Assembly (NCBI GenBank): GCA_001939145.1
Contig: LSRX01000257.1
Coordinates: 250,950 to 314,949 of the forward strand
Direction: 5' to 3'
Source of the DNA: Symbiodinium microadriaticum
Lineage: Eukaryota; Sar; Dinophyceae; Suessiales; Symbiodiniaceae
Length of the DNA: 64,000 bases
This document shows, in pieces, positions 1-9,791 of the stretch. The position numbers and the translations under genes were made by a program. The notes under the pieces are model-generated. The model had not been told where the DNA came from. It saw nothing but the letters and a program-made list of their open reading frames with translations, and did no database searches. Position 1 is the first letter of the stretch. Every line of letters starts with the position of its first letter.

Positions 1-180
1 TAGCAGTGGCAGTGGCATTGGCAGTGGTAGTAATTGTGATAGGAGGAGGAGGACGAGTACGAGTATCAGTAGGAGTAGGAGCAGGAGAAGGAGTAGGAGG
101 AGTACGAGTAGGAGTAGGAGAAGCAGTAGTCGCAGCAGCAGCAACAGAAGTAGTAGCATGGTAACGCTGTAAGTAGGAAT
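1..180. repeat. AGT/AGG triplet-rich low-complexity tract
   Basis: Imperfect AGT, AGC and AGG triplets run from the window edge to about 180. Composition matches the large triplet cluster at 16.1-19.0 kb. No stable coding frame is evident. Confidence 0.8.
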
Positions 181-392
181 AAGAATAACAATGAGAATAA
201 GTTAAAAGATAATTACTAGTAGTACAGTAATGACAATCATTGCAGCAGTGGCAATAGCTAGAATGATACCCCCAACAACAACACTAACAGTCACGAACAC
301 GCGACCTGCAGGGTTCTTACACATGCAAAGCCCGTTCAGGAACTGGGGGGTTCAGCCTCGCGAATCGATGTTTGGTGTAGCCTCAGTGTGAT

Positions 393-478
393 GTAGGGGC
401 CTAAATAACTAGAATACGGTTCGGGGGTATACTATAGTATAATTATATTATAATACAGAACCCCCAAATAGTGTACCT
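393..478. mobile_element. Family B short inverted-repeat element
   Basis: Begins GTAGGGGCCTAAATAACTAG, has the family core (GGGGGTATACTATAGTATAA, then GAACCCCCAAATAGTGTACC), and the ends are imperfect inverted copies. Confidence 0.6.
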
Positions 479-953
479 ATCTTGCCCAAGATCCACATAA
501 GCCGGAGCCTTCAGGCATTAAAATAGCCACTAGCAGCCTCCAGGCGGACTGTTCGAAGCTAACGCAGAAGGCAACAAAGGGTTTGGGGTTTAGGGTTTAG
601 GGGTTTAGGGTTTAGGATGTGGCACGAAGCCCTTTTCCAACTAGACTCGCGGCGTCTGGTGCCGCGAGGTGTCTGGTGGTGTCATCTGCCTGTGCCAACG
701 CCACGGATCCGCTGATCTGAAACCCTGAACCTGAAACCAGATCCCGGAAAACTGCCTTAAATCCCAAACTCCTAACAAGACAATCACGCTTGGCAGGCTT
801 TGGCAGGGATACGTACACGTGACGGCTCCCAAAGAAACCGGGCTTCCTACTGCTACTCCTAACTTAAGGTCAGGGGTGGACCCCAACAGGCTAGCAGCCC
901 TGTAGCTCTGACCTAAGGGCTCGGTATCCGGCTCAAACCCCAGACCCTACCTT

Positions 954-1052
954 AGGTAGTTCTCCAAATCCAGCTCCCTTTTAGGGTCCTTTTTAAGGGT
1001 GCCGTACTCTTTTGGTGACCTAGCAAGGGACTTTAACTTAGAGAACTACCCA
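954..1052. mobile_element. Family D short inverted-repeat element
   Basis: Ends are inverted copies of GGTAGTTCTC and GAGAACTACC. The centre carries GGGTGCCGTACTCTTTTGG, shared with the copies at 6524, 30992 and 50864. Confidence 0.65.
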
Positions 1053-2484
1053 CTGTTTCGGTTTTATTCTTTCAGGGTTTGAAGGCCTCGAAAACCTTAA
1101 AAGTCCTAAACTCTAGAGGCCTAGGGTTTAGGGTTTAAGGTTTCTATAAGCCCCACACCCCATTGTGGCGGCGGTGGCCCACGCGCCCAAGCAGGCCTAC
1201 CATGTACTCATATTGCTAGGTACTTAGGGCCTTTTAGGCCTTTCTAATATAGGGACTACTTTATGGCCTAAGCATATACCACAGACGTACATAGCCCGAA
1301 CTGTAGGGTCATACCCCAACCTTTTTTGTGGCGGCACCTACTTTTCTGCATAGCAGATACTAGCCGCAAAACAATACTACCTAACAGGATATGACCCTCT
1401 AGGTATAGCCTGAGCCTGAGCCGTGACTTCTACAACCACATGTGCGGCAGAATCCACACACACACACACACTAGATCGCCACAAGCCCCAACCCTGAACA
1501 CTAAAACTTAGTTGGCTCTTGCAAGCCTTTGAACAAGATTCGTAAATAAGATCCTCTTAGGCCCTATAAGGGGGAAGTCCAAAAATATCCCGAAGGCGTA
1601 CCTAGGACCTCAGCGCCGGTTGAGGGTTCAGGGAGTCGGGACCAGCTGCCCAAGCACGCTATATCTCAGAATCCTAAAACGCAGACTCAACCCTTAATGG
1701 CGCCAGGGAGAAATAGCCTCAAAATCTCTTGTTCAGGAAGCTGTAGGTGCCTTCTGCTGGGAGGCATCCAAACTTCCAAATAGAATCTGCCTTCATACAT
1801 GGAAGAGGGGTTTATATGCTATAAGTATAATGGGACCCCGAAGAAATAAATAGATTTGAACATGAAACACAAAAGGGATTCAGGCTTCTCTACTACACAG
1901 GCTCCATTCTTCATACTTGCAGCTTGAAGACCAAAGGGCTTAGGGTTCAAGGTGAGGCCGCAAGGTACGTAAGGAAACCGTAGACCCTAGGTACAGTTTG
2001 GGAATTTCGGAGTTTGGGTTTAGGGTGGGTTTAGGGTTTAGGGTTTAGGGCTTAGGGTTTAGGGTCCGCCCTAAGACCCGACATGCTTACGATGCACGCT
2101 GGTGGATCCTCACCCAAGGGGGATGGCAGGAGGCGTGTAGCGCGTGCTCACAGCGGAGTACACGCCGTTGCCAGAGCCTCGGGGCTTCGAAAACCCTGTG
2201 CCCATGTGGTACATACTTAGGCCTTCCAGTCGGCCCGACATAAAATAAATGTTTGAGGGCCAAAGTATACATATACACAGAAAGCGACGGACTCTCTCTC
2301 TCTCTCTCGCTGTCTCTGTCTTACTATCTGTATGTGTATATATATATATATACAAAAGGCATGTATGTAAGTAGGTAAGTATGTAAGTAAGTATGTATGT
2401 ATGTCAATGTATGGTACATGGACTCTGAAAGAACTCTAAGTACACGACATCGGGCTTGGGTTCCTACACCTTGAAACCTACCTT

Positions 2485-2558
2485 TGCTTAGCAGGGAATG
2501 GAAGAATGGTAGTAATGGTACTTATAATATTATAATAGTTCCCATTCCTCCATTCCCT
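2485..2558. mobile_element. Family G short inverted-repeat element
   Basis: Inverted ends GCTTAGCAGGGAATGG and CCATTCCCTAA enclose an AT-rich palindromic centre (ATAATATTATAAT). Related to the copy at 43025. Confidence 0.55.
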
Positions 2559-2689
2559 AAACCCTAAACCCTAAACCGAAAAGGTAAGGAAACCGTCTGC
2601 TTCGCACTCCCCAGGGTCCATGCGTCCGTAGGTCGTAGCCCCCGAAGGCCCATAGCTGTAGCCGCGCCTGGCTCTGCGCGGGTTTAGGG

Positions 2690-2795
2690 GTTTTTAGGGT
2701 TTTTAGGGTTTTTAAGGTTTTTAGGGTTTTTAGGGTTTTTAGGGTTTAGGGTTTGGGGGTTTGGGGGTTTAGGGGTTTAGGGTTTAGGGTTCAGG
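2690..2795 (+). repeat. Interstitial TTTAGGG-type array with T-length variants
   Basis: Runs of GGGTTTTTA, GGGTTTA and GGGGTTTA, about 14 degenerate units in one orientation. Confidence 0.85.
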
Positions 2796-3584
2796 GCCTC
2801 AACTGACAATAATGTCTATGTGGGACGGTTCGGCAACGCGCCCATGGGTTAGGGGGCGACGCTTCCACGCTTAGGGTGTGCGGCCCAAACCCCAAACACC
2901 GCCAAAACCACCCACAATGGGTACAAAAATGCCCAACACCCATAAAAGGCTCTTTTTCGACATACTTTGGAACAGTTTGGGATCCAGGTGCTGATGCCCG
3001 AACCCCGCCACCCTAAACCCAGACCACATGAGTCTTTCATCCCAAGCTCTGTAAACCGCAATTCTGGGCCTCTGAATCTCCGGGCCCTTCGCACTAGGGC
3101 CTGTGTGGTTCATCCAGGATCTTCGAGAAGTTTACAAAAATTATAAGGTTTAGGGGAACAATACCAGGATGCAACCGGACTTAGTCGACTTAGTCGTAGG
3201 TGCTTAGTTTGGAATTCTTGCTGTTGATTTTACTTTGCGGTGTAAGGCTCCTTGGCTACAATATGCTACAATCCTGACAAACAACATATCTTGAAAGGTT
3301 TGAACTTGAAAGAACCTCCGAAAGACACCTCACCATTCTGGAAGCTCTACTTCGGGTTGAAATATCGGGTTTAGTGTTTCGGGTCTACTCTCTTTAGAAG
3401 TGAGCAAAAACAACCGCCGTTTTACGAGATCCCGAAACGAAAGCATACAACAAAAACGAAACAAACTAAAATTGCCCATGAGCTGTAGTATAACAACCTT
3501 CACCATCCTTGCCATCCTTCGCATCGGGGAACCTCAGACACTAACCCTAACGCCCAAGCACTGAGCTTCTCAGAAAACCCGCAA

Positions 3585-3695
3585 ATGAAGCCCCTACAAA
3601 GCCTAGCAAGCGCCAAAATCAAACACCTGCTTGCGTTACCCAACTCCGACAGGGGACCTGCTGCTGTCTGTGCAGAAGCCCCCCTTGAGTCGCTG
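3585..3695 (+). CDS. Candidate first exon, unknown protein
   Basis: An ATG opens a 37-codon frame that stops at a good donor, CTG|GTAGGTGA. The reading is amphipathic (Leu, Ala, Lys) and lacks the telomere-type repeats that surround it. A TTCTCAG sits 14 bases before the ATG and could be a trans- or cis-splice acceptor. The frame stays open into the flanking TTTAGGG, so the end rests on the donor alone. I do not recognise the sequence. An antisense open frame also exists. Confidence 0.3.
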
Positions 3696-3729
3696 GTAGG
3701 TGACCTCGACAGCTTCTGGCTCTTAAAGA

Positions 3730-3770
3730 GTTTAGGGCTTAGGGTTTAGGGTTTAGGGCGTGGAGTTGAG
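3730..3770 (+). repeat. Short interstitial TTTAGGG run
   Basis: About four units of TTTAGGG/CTTAGGG. Confidence 0.7.
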
Positions 3771-4040
3771 ACTGAGACGGGGTTGAGGGTTTGGAGGTTT
3801 AGAGTTTTGGACTTTCAGGTTTGAGGATTCAGGCGTTCCTGCCTGGAGCTGGGGCTGTCGGACTTGCCAACAGAACGGACATCTTTGAGAGATTGCGCGG
3901 TCGCAAGCTTAACCAACCCTAAACCCTAAACCCTAAAGGCGAGGCATTTCAGCGTCATTCCGAGACTTGGCGGGACGCTGACATCCCAAGTCTGCAGGGC
4001 GTCGAAGGGTGCGAGGGTCTGGGGTCTTGCAGAGTTTTAT

Positions 4041-4131
4041 ACAGGGGCCTCTATAGTTACCAATACTAGTATGAGGGGTTCCTTATTATGATCATAGTAT
4101 TATATACCCCAAAACTCAAAACCCTAGTCTA
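4041..4131. mobile_element. Family B short inverted-repeat element
   Basis: ACAGGGGCCT start, GGGGTTCCTTATTATGATCA core and TATACCCCAAAACTCAAAAC near the right end. Confidence 0.6.
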
Positions 4132-4171
4132 AGACAACTCAGATTTCGGGCTGGCCGCCTACCCCGAGCCC

Positions 4172-4243
4172 TCAACTTCCCAGAAACATGTCGTAGAAAG
4201 CACGGCGCACATCCTGCACCCCTCGCGCCAAACTCTCTAGCGG
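4172..4243 (-). CDS. Candidate 3' exon, unknown protein
   Basis: On the minus strand, CTACAAAG|CCG opens a 24-codon frame ending in TGA at 4172-4174. The peptide is helical and mixed-charge, with ARGVQDVRRAFYDMF near its end, and looks like real coding sequence. The next minus-strand candidate upstream (4383-4592) encodes a membrane segment, so the two may be parts of one gene; that link is inference. A GT near the stop could instead be a donor. Confidence 0.35.
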   Translation of the reverse strand, partial: PLESLARGVQDVRRAFYDMFLGS

Positions 4244-4382
4244 CTTTGTAGGTTCAGGGTCTCGGGGTTGCGGGTTGCGTTCGTATTTAGGGCTAAGAGC
4301 ACTTTTGATCCTGCGAGGCCACACCCGTGTGCGAACTGCGTTGTATTGGGCCTCAGGGGTTTACGAGTTTAAGTTTTGGGCT

Positions 4383-4592
4383 TTATGGTTGGGATTCCCC
4401 AAAAACACAGAAACGCCCTTCGACCCTTCGACCCTTTTGGGAATGCCGTTCAGCGGCAATCACAGCCAGCACCATGATGAGCGAGAAAAGCCACACGGAG
4501 CCTCCTGCCCAGCGCTTGCATCTTTGGGCAACCCGGTGTGGATTCAAGCTAACAAACCAAGCCATCTCTGCCCGAAGCATGGATCCAGGCAT
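4383..4592 (-). CDS. Candidate small single-pass membrane protein or first exon
   Basis: A minus-strand ATG opens 69 codons. Residues about 31-47 form a hydrophobic helix (SVWLFSLIMVLAVIAAE), preceded by basic residues and followed by a Lys/Arg-rich stretch, a layout expected of a membrane anchor. Third codon positions are GC-biased in the central part. The last 15 codons run into less convincing sequence, so a donor may lie earlier. A 106-codon plus-strand frame overlaps but has no such feature. No family recognised. Confidence 0.4.
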   Translation of the reverse strand: MPGSMLRAEMAWFVSLNPHRVAQRCKRWAGGSVWLFSLIMVLAVIAAERHSQKGRRVEGRFCVFGESQP

Positions 4593-4974
4593 TAAGCACC
4601 GTACCTACTACAGGAAGCCCAATTTTTGACCAAGAACATTCCGTAGAGTTCCTTACCTATGGTAAAATACCCCATAACAGTATGCTTATTTCTAGGGCCC
4701 CTGTGTTGCATGAGGTGGGCAGTTCTGACTCAAGCATTCAGAACAGCATTTCCGGGCCAATAAAACCAAGAATGGGGCCGATGCTGTCCGGAATTCCGGA
4801 ACCCGAAACCCCTAAATTGCCCTGAAACCCTGGATTTTAGTCGGGAGTTGTCTTGCAGCCCGTCAATCTGGGAAATCGTGTGGGACGATGCTCGAACTGA
4901 ATTTTCGAGACTTGTGGGCTCGCAGGGCGTCATACGGGGGGGATCTTGATCGTCAGACTAACTGATATAGGAAT

Positions 4975-5075
4975 ATAGGGGCCTGAAACGCAGCCCAGGG
5001 TTTTGGGGTATATTCTACTATAGATATGACAAGGAGCCCCGGAAATAGTTTTTGTAATTATTTAAGTTTCTGAAT
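4975..5075. mobile_element. Family B short inverted-repeat element
   Basis: ATAGGGGCCTGAAA start, GGGTTTTGGGGTATATTCTA core, right end with AATAGTTTTTGTAATTATTT. Confidence 0.6.
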
Positions 5076-5234
5076 TAGGGTCCCTTTAAAAAGTCCCTTC
5101 AACAGGGTAATCTATGAGGGTTGCCATAGGGCGGGGGGCTTAAGAGTTTGAGTAGGGCTTTGAGATAGATTATAGTTCTGGGATTCCAATGTTGAGTCTG
5201 CTGTACTGGACTTATGCTCACTATCCGAATCCAC

Positions 5235-5430
5235 GCCAAGACCCTAAAACCCTAAACCCTAGACCAAAGGAGCCCTAAACCCTAAACTCTAAGCCCTAAG
5301 CCCTAAACGCTGAACACAAAAACCCTAAACCCTAAACCCTAGACTCTAAACCCTAAAGCCCTAAACCCTAAACCCTAGACTCTAAACCCTAAAGCCTCAA
5401 ACCCTAAACCCTAAACCCTAACCATGAACT
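5235..5430 (-). repeat. Interstitial CCCTAAA array
   Basis: About 18 units of CCCTAAA with CCCTAGA, CCCTAAG and CTCTAAA variants. The orientation is opposite to the arrays at 2.7 kb and 5.55 kb. Confidence 0.9.
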
Positions 5431-5710
5431 CCAAGTCTCCAACCAGGGTTTCAGTGGAGGGAACAGGGGCTTGTGATGCGAGAGCTACTCCGGCTCTTAC
5501 CCGACGCCCCAAAACTCAAAACTCCTACACTGCCCTACATTAGAGTTTATAGGGCTTAGGGATTTAAGGTTTAGGGTTTAGGGATTTAGGGTTTACACTA
5601 GGTTTTGTTTTAAGCCCCTTTTTCCCGACTGCCGGTCTCTTCCACTCGCCAGAAGGCCAAATGGGCCAGGGGACATTAGTGTTTAGGGCTTAAGGTTTAG
5701 TAGTTTCACT

Positions 5711-5806
5711 CTACCCATAGGCTCCTTAGTAGTTCCTTTTTGGGATTACCATAAAGGATTCTAAATATGAAACAGAAAAAGGAACTACTTAGGAGCCTAT
5801 GTGTAG
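5711..5806. mobile_element. Family A short inverted-repeat element
   Basis: Left end CTACCCATAGGCTCCTTAGT and right end AGGAGCCTATGTGTAG are inverted repeats. Interior TTCCTTTTTGGGATTACC and GAAAAAGGAACTACTT extend the stem. About 96 bp. Confidence 0.8.
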
Positions 5807-5888
5807 TCTAAACTTTTACAGTATGGCCAACCAGCTTACGCCTAACCTGTATACATCCTGAACAATCCTACCTCCTGAACCGAACCAG

Positions 5889-6005
5889 ACACCTACGTTC
5901 TGGACTCGAAATCGAAGCGGAGGAAGCGCCTTCGTCATCAGAAGGGCTTTTCGGAGCAGTACTGGACGGGTCCTGCTAGAAAGATAGAGACACTCAGGAC
6001 TCGAG
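5889..6005 (+). CDS. Candidate internal exon of a basic protein
   Basis: AACCAG|AC opens a frame of 38 codons closing at a GT donor (CTCGAG|GTGTTG). The peptide has a nuclear-localisation-like basic cluster (KSKRRKRLRHQK) followed by an aromatic segment (FSEQYWTGPARK). Codon use is GC-rich at third positions, unlike the neighbouring repeats. The frame would stay open to about 6077 without the donor. No homologue recognised. A minus-strand frame (5816-6022) overlaps but is less protein-like. Confidence 0.4.
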
Positions 6006-6286
6006 GTGTTGAAGGAAAACACCGCATCAAAAAAGAGAGATCCTGCGTCGTTTGGCTTTGGGGTTTTTTGGTTTAGGATTAGGGTCCAGGGTTTGGGGTT
6101 TAGGGTTATGAACGACGACAGTGTGGATTCCAGAAACCCTGATTTGAGAGACCCTTATGTTCATGTGGCCTTAGAGTCCCAGACTTAGATGTCTGTGGCA
6201 TTGGGGCTATATACAAATGCATGAGTATGCACAATTTAGAGAAAAACCTATACCTTACAGTTTCTGATTATACTAGGTCATGAGTC

Positions 6287-6529
6287 ATGATTATGCTAAA
6301 CTATACCTCCCGCCACAACCAAATAAAGACTCCAATTAATACTTCCCCCATGGAGGAACCCAGCTCAGAGGCCCCTAAAGTTGAGCGAACTGCAGGGGTC
6401 GCAAAAATCAGAACAGACTTGAGACAACTACAGGGAGACATGTTTTTTGCAACCGGAGGAAGACGATTGATAGGTTTTGACCTCCATGCAAGGGTCCAGG
6501 ATTGGGGGGGATTTCTAGGATTTGGGTAG
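6287..6529 (+). CDS. Coding-like open frame, unknown
   Basis: An 80-codon frame whose middle part (residues about 20-70) has a balanced, hydrophilic composition. The last codons enter TTGGGGG sequence next to a family D element, so the true exon is probably shorter. It lies downstream of 5889-6005 on the same strand and could belong to the same gene. Low certainty. Confidence 0.22.
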   Translation: MIMLNYTSRHNQIKTPINTSPMEEPSSEAPKVERTAGVAKIRTDLRQLQGDMFFATGGRRLIGFDLHARVQDWGGFLGFG

Positions 6530-6591
6530 TTCTCGAAANTGCCGTACCATTTGGGGACCCAAAAAGGGACCCTAATTTAGAGAACTACCCA
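6524..6591. mobile_element. Family D short inverted-repeat element containing an assembly N
   Basis: GGGTAGTTCTCGAAA then N (6539), then TGCCGTACCATTTGGGGACC and AGAGAACTACCC. The N replaces about 30 bp found in the other copies, so the gap falls inside the hairpin element. Confidence 0.65.
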
Positions 6592-6659
6592 TTTGGGGGC
6601 TGCAGGTTTGCGGTTTAAGGTTGGGGGGCTGATGGAATTGTCTGATTAGGAGGTTGAGG

Positions 6660-6912
6660 TCAGGACCCTGCTTTTCGCAAGCAACCCACGACCAGCGGCA
6701 TAGAGTTTAGCTTGGGGTTTAGGGTTTCTAAATTTAGGGCTTTTAAGAAGTTGCTTGCAGTTAGACACTGCATTACTGCATGTGTCCCCAAACGCATAGT
6801 GACAAAGTCTTGGCTAGCACAGCAACTTCGGAGTAGGGAGACCATCCTGTTTAGGGTCCGGCATAGCAAGGCTTCCGCAAACTCCCTTCTCAATCTGCTC
6901 CCACTGTGCTGA
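6660..6912. other. Region with overlapping open frames on both strands
   Basis: A 66-codon plus frame (6712-6912) and a 77-codon minus frame (6660-6893) overlap. Both look moderately protein-like and neither is recognised. At most one is real. Confidence 0.25.
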
Positions 6913-7016
6913 AAAGCCGGCTAAGATTTCCCCCTCCACCCACACCAGCCGCATCGCAGTTCCCCCCCAGTCTTCCCAGTGGTCCTGAGCTGCGCTGAAC
7001 CTGCGTTTTGGAATTA

Positions 7017-7103
7017 CTTATAGGCTGCATTCTAGTTCCGTCTATATTTAGGATCCTATAAGGTAATCCCCAAAAGAGGAACTACTACGGAGCCTATGGG
7101 TAG
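7017..7103. mobile_element. Family A short inverted-repeat element
   Basis: TATAGGCTGCATTCTAGTTCC at the left and GGAACTACTACGGAGCCTAT at the right, with the family's ATCCTATAAGGTAATCCCCA. Confidence 0.75.
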
Positions 7104-7130
7104 TGCTTATAAAGTTCAGGGTTTAGGGGG

Positions 7131-7394
7131 TTCTCAGAAGCTCGTGCTTTGTAAGCTTCGGGGCCGGATTTGTTCTGACGGTCTCGGCCTGTTTTTGTAC
7201 GCCGACCCTGTCTCCGAAGTTGTTCGAATCCCACTTAGGGGTTTAGGGTTTAGGGTTTAGGGGGTTCTCAGAAGCTCGTGCTTTGTAAGCTTCGGGGCCG
7301 GATTTGTTCTGACGGTCTCGGCCTGTTTTTGTACGCCGACCCTGTCTCCGAAGTTGTTCGAATCCCACTTAGGGGTTTAGGGTTTAGGGTTTAG
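7131..7394 (+). repeat. Perfect 134-bp tandem duplication
   Basis: TTCTCAGAAGCTCGTGCTTT starts at 7131 and again at 7265. I see no difference between the copies, and the second ends in the shared TTTAGGG run. Recent duplication or assembly error. Confidence 0.9.
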
Positions 7395-7613
7395 TTCATG
7401 TGCTGCTTCATCGAACTGCGGATGACAATTCATGACAATCTCCCGTCAGTAGGACAACAGTTCCACGAAACAAAATCCTAAAACAACTCCCTCAACCTAA
7501 ATGCTAGACCGAATAGAAAGGCCCTAAATCCTGAACGCCACATACCAGCTGCTGGAAACCTCGATCGGTCGGTTCTCAAGATCAGCAACGAACAGGCACC
7601 CACCAAACTTCAG

Positions 7614-7811
7614 GGTTGTTCTGCTGGTTTAAAAGTTGCGAGTTCGGAAGGCCAACCCAAAGAAACCGACCCACCCAAACCCTATCCCACTTGGACTGAT
7701 GCCCCGGAATCAGCATCCTTGAGACCCCCTTCTCACTTGGCCTCTCCGATTGTTGACCTGGCGACCATGGGCAGCGAAGTTTCTTCAGATATAGGGTTCG
7801 TCACAGGATGA
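7614..7811 (+). CDS. Candidate exon, hydrophilic unknown protein
   Basis: AACTTCAG|GGT opens 65 codons ending in TGA at 7809. The peptide is Pro/Ser/Glu-rich (SSEGQPKETDPPKP, then TWTDAPESASLRPP), as in a disordered region. It has no internal methionine until late and no TTTAGGG content. A GT (GCGAA|GTTTCT) near the end is a possible donor. No family recognised; coding nature is judged only from composition and the acceptor. Confidence 0.4.
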   Translation, partial: GCSAGLKVASSEGQPKETDPPKPYPTWTDAPESASLRPPSHLASPIVDLATMGSEVSSDIGFVTG

Positions 7812-7859
7812 AGGGACTCAAAAAACAGGGTTCTGCGTAAGGTAGCTGTGGATACATCT

Positions 7860-8075
7860 ACCTAAACCCTAAACCCTAATTATAATTGAGGCACCGATAG
7901 CCCTACCGACTTCGTCCGCCGAACCGGGCTTCCAGGTCGTTCCGGGTTCCAAGGCCCACTTCCTCTGCTCAAGGGTTTAACCTTGGAAACCAAAGCTAGG
8001 GTTTTAGGGTTTAGGGTTTAGGGATTTAGGGTTTAGGGTTTAGTGTTTTAGGGTTTAGGGGTTAGGGTTTAGGTA
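7860..8075. repeat. Scattered telomere-type runs
   Basis: CCCTAAACCCTAA at about 7863 and a TTTAGGG array at about 8001-8073 flank single-copy sequence. Confidence 0.75.
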
Positions 8076-8289
8076 CCCCGTGTTCAACGAACTCTGCAAT
8101 GGAGTTCGAACGGAATTCCCCCCGTGGCTACACCTAAGAAAAATCCCAAGAGGATCCCTCAATGTCAACAAACATCCCTTGCATCCGTTATAGTAGCCCG
8201 TATAGTAACTTTTGTGATACCCCTGTTGGTACCCTACACCCTCAACCCCTCATAGCACATAAATCCTGAACCCGTAAACCCGTTTTCAA

Positions 8290-8381
8290 GAAACATCACT
8301 TCCGACATCGCAGGCCTTGAAGAGCATAACGCTTTGCAGCGTCGGGGCTCGTCTCCTTTCTCTCTTCGTGGCTTTTCACAG
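8290..8381 (+). CDS. Candidate exon, unknown
   Basis: After TTTTCAAG a frame of about 30 codons closes at TCACAG|GTCATG. The peptide is mixed-charge (ITSDIAGLEEHNALQRRG) and plausible. Support is frame and splice borders only. Confidence 0.27.
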
Positions 8382-9180
8382 GTCATGCCAGGCGTTCTTT
8401 GCCGTTTTGCTTCTAAGTGGTTTATAGGAGTTTTATGGATTTCTTCATTGCAGTTCTAGAAGCAGCAGGGTGTTATTAGCAGGGTGTTAGATGGGGTCCA
8501 TGTCTGCTGTTTTGAGGGTTTAAATAGGAATAGTTGTTGTGGAAATCGCACATATGGCGTAGTTTGAGCAGTGGAAAGCAATCACACAGCAGTAATTTGA
8601 CGGCCTTAAAGACTCTGATTTCGCTGGAAACTTGTCTTGAAAGGGATTGAGAATGTGCAAGTCTAGAGTTTAGGCATTTAGGAAAGTCAGACGGACGGGT
8701 TTGCGAGACGGAAGTCCATGCCGACTTACTAACTCGACGGTTTAGGGAGTTTGTTTTAATGACCCTGTTTCCGTCTTGCGAGAGTCCGAAACGTGGACTT
8801 TAGGATCCAGGGAAACACGCCGAAAAGCACCCCAACCAGAAGACCCCTCAACTCACCGAAAGCCATGGATGGCACCGGCCTACTGCAAGGTCCCCGGGTT
8901 CCAATCAAGGCTATACATCAGGCTTCCCTGAACCCGGAACCCTAAAAAACCCTAAACCTTAAACCCTAAATCCTAAACCTTAAACCCTGAACCCTAAACC
9001 CCAAACCTTAAACCCTGAACCCTGAACCCTAAACCCTACAGGGCTGGAAAGGTTGGAACACCATCGTACCTGAAGGGGCGTGGGGCCTGCTGCCATGCAC
9101 TCCCCCGTAACTTGAGCCTTCATCCTAGAGCCTAGGCACCAGGCTCCAGGCACAATTTTGATGGCCTTTAGGGTTTAGGG
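8382..9180. other. Mostly non-coding, with a CCCTAAA block
   Basis: Single-copy sequence to about 8935, then a CCCTAAA/CCTTAAA array at 8938-9042. A short plus frame around 8855-8928 is weakly protein-like. No feature I can name. Confidence 0.5.
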
Positions 9181-9246
9181 GGGTCTAGGGTTTAGGGTTT
9201 GGCGCTGTCCGAGCTCCAGACAGAACGAGAGCGGAGAGAGTGGCAT

Positions 9247-9291
9247 GCCACGTTTTGGTAGGTGCAACACCAGGCCTGATATGCGGCAATT
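9247..9291 (-). CDS. Possible Cys-module exon end (WCC-x5-AC type)
   Basis: On the minus strand, TTTTCAG|A opens a frame reading AYQAWCCTYQNVAC. This matches the last module of the large Cys-module exon (ALYCCVFKGVAC) in the Cys pair, the spacing to the final Cys, and the Val-Ala-Cys. The end is uncertain. Its first base completes the codon left open by the candidate exon at 9582-9655 (GT-AG intron). An antisense plus frame with a GTAGGT donor overlaps, so the strand is not settled. Confidence 0.33.
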
Positions 9292-9440
9292 CTGAAAATT
9301 CGCGGTCTGTCTAGGGGGGGACCTTACAAGCAACAAGAGTCCGACTTTATGCTCCGTAACGCTGATATTCGAGTCTCTGACGTCTTTGCCCTCTGAAACT
9401 ATCCATGCTCAGTGTCTCGTCTTCAGGAATCCTATAGTCA

Positions 9441-9788
9441 ATGTGGAAAACTCCTACATTAGAGGATCAGACTATGAGTTGGTTTCAAGCACCCCTTGGT
9501 CTATACGCCCTTTTGAATCTTTTGACACTATTTTTTAATATGTCTGGCCCATACAAGTTTATCCTCCGCTATCTTGTTCACTCGCGCTTCTTCGAGTTGG
9601 CAGCGGCAGTGGGAGATGTTGCCCAACCCTGTCCCCTGCTCCCGAAACAGTCAGCCTCAAACGAATGCCCTCTCCTTATGATTATAACCCTAGAAAATCC
9701 AAACTCTCCAGGGATCCCTGCCCGTATACCACTTGTTTCTAGATCAATTACTCAAACTTTCTCTGGTTCTCTGTTGGGGCCATGTTAA
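9441..9788 (+). CDS. Open frame of 115 codons, unknown, doubtful
   Basis: A hydrophobic N-terminal third (GLYALLNLLTLFFNMSG) is followed by mixed sequence. AT-rich codons and no recognised domain. It conflicts with the minus-strand exon proposed inside it, so only one reading can be right. Confidence 0.2.
   Translation: MWKTPTLEDQTMSWFQAPLGLYALLNLLTLFFNMSGPYKFILRYLVHSRFFELAAAVGDVAQPCPLLPKQSASNECPLLMIITLENPNSPGIPARIPLVSRSITQTFSGSLLGPC
9582..9655 (-). CDS. Possible divergent Cys-module exon
   Basis: Minus frame after GTTTGAG, reading ADCFGSRGQGW and later ANSKKR, ending at CGCGA|GTGAAC. The D-C-x-G-x(n)-G-W and Lys-Lys elements resemble the first half of the module, and the phase fits the exon at 9247-9291. 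The resemblance is loose, and a 115-codon plus frame (9441-9788) overlaps. Confidence 0.22.
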
Positions 9789-9791
9789 ACA

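Larger units (their letters stand above)
181..3560. other. Intergenic DNA: interstitial telomere-type repeats and small inverted-repeat elements
   Basis: I see no convincing gene here. The stretch holds TTTAGGG runs (about 588-616, 1117-1140, 2015-2065, 2690-2795), a CT/TA/GTAT microsatellite (2290-2405), and elements B (393), D (954) and G (2485). A GC-rich island at about 2595-2690 has an open minus frame rich in Gly, Tyr and Arg and may be an exon, but I cannot support it further. Confidence 0.6.

Noticed and set aside
7225..7240. TTCGAATCCCAC, resembling the T-loop (B box) of a tRNA gene, twice in the duplicated segment
   Set aside because: The bases on either side do not form a T-stem, and no A box or acceptor stem can be drawn upstream.
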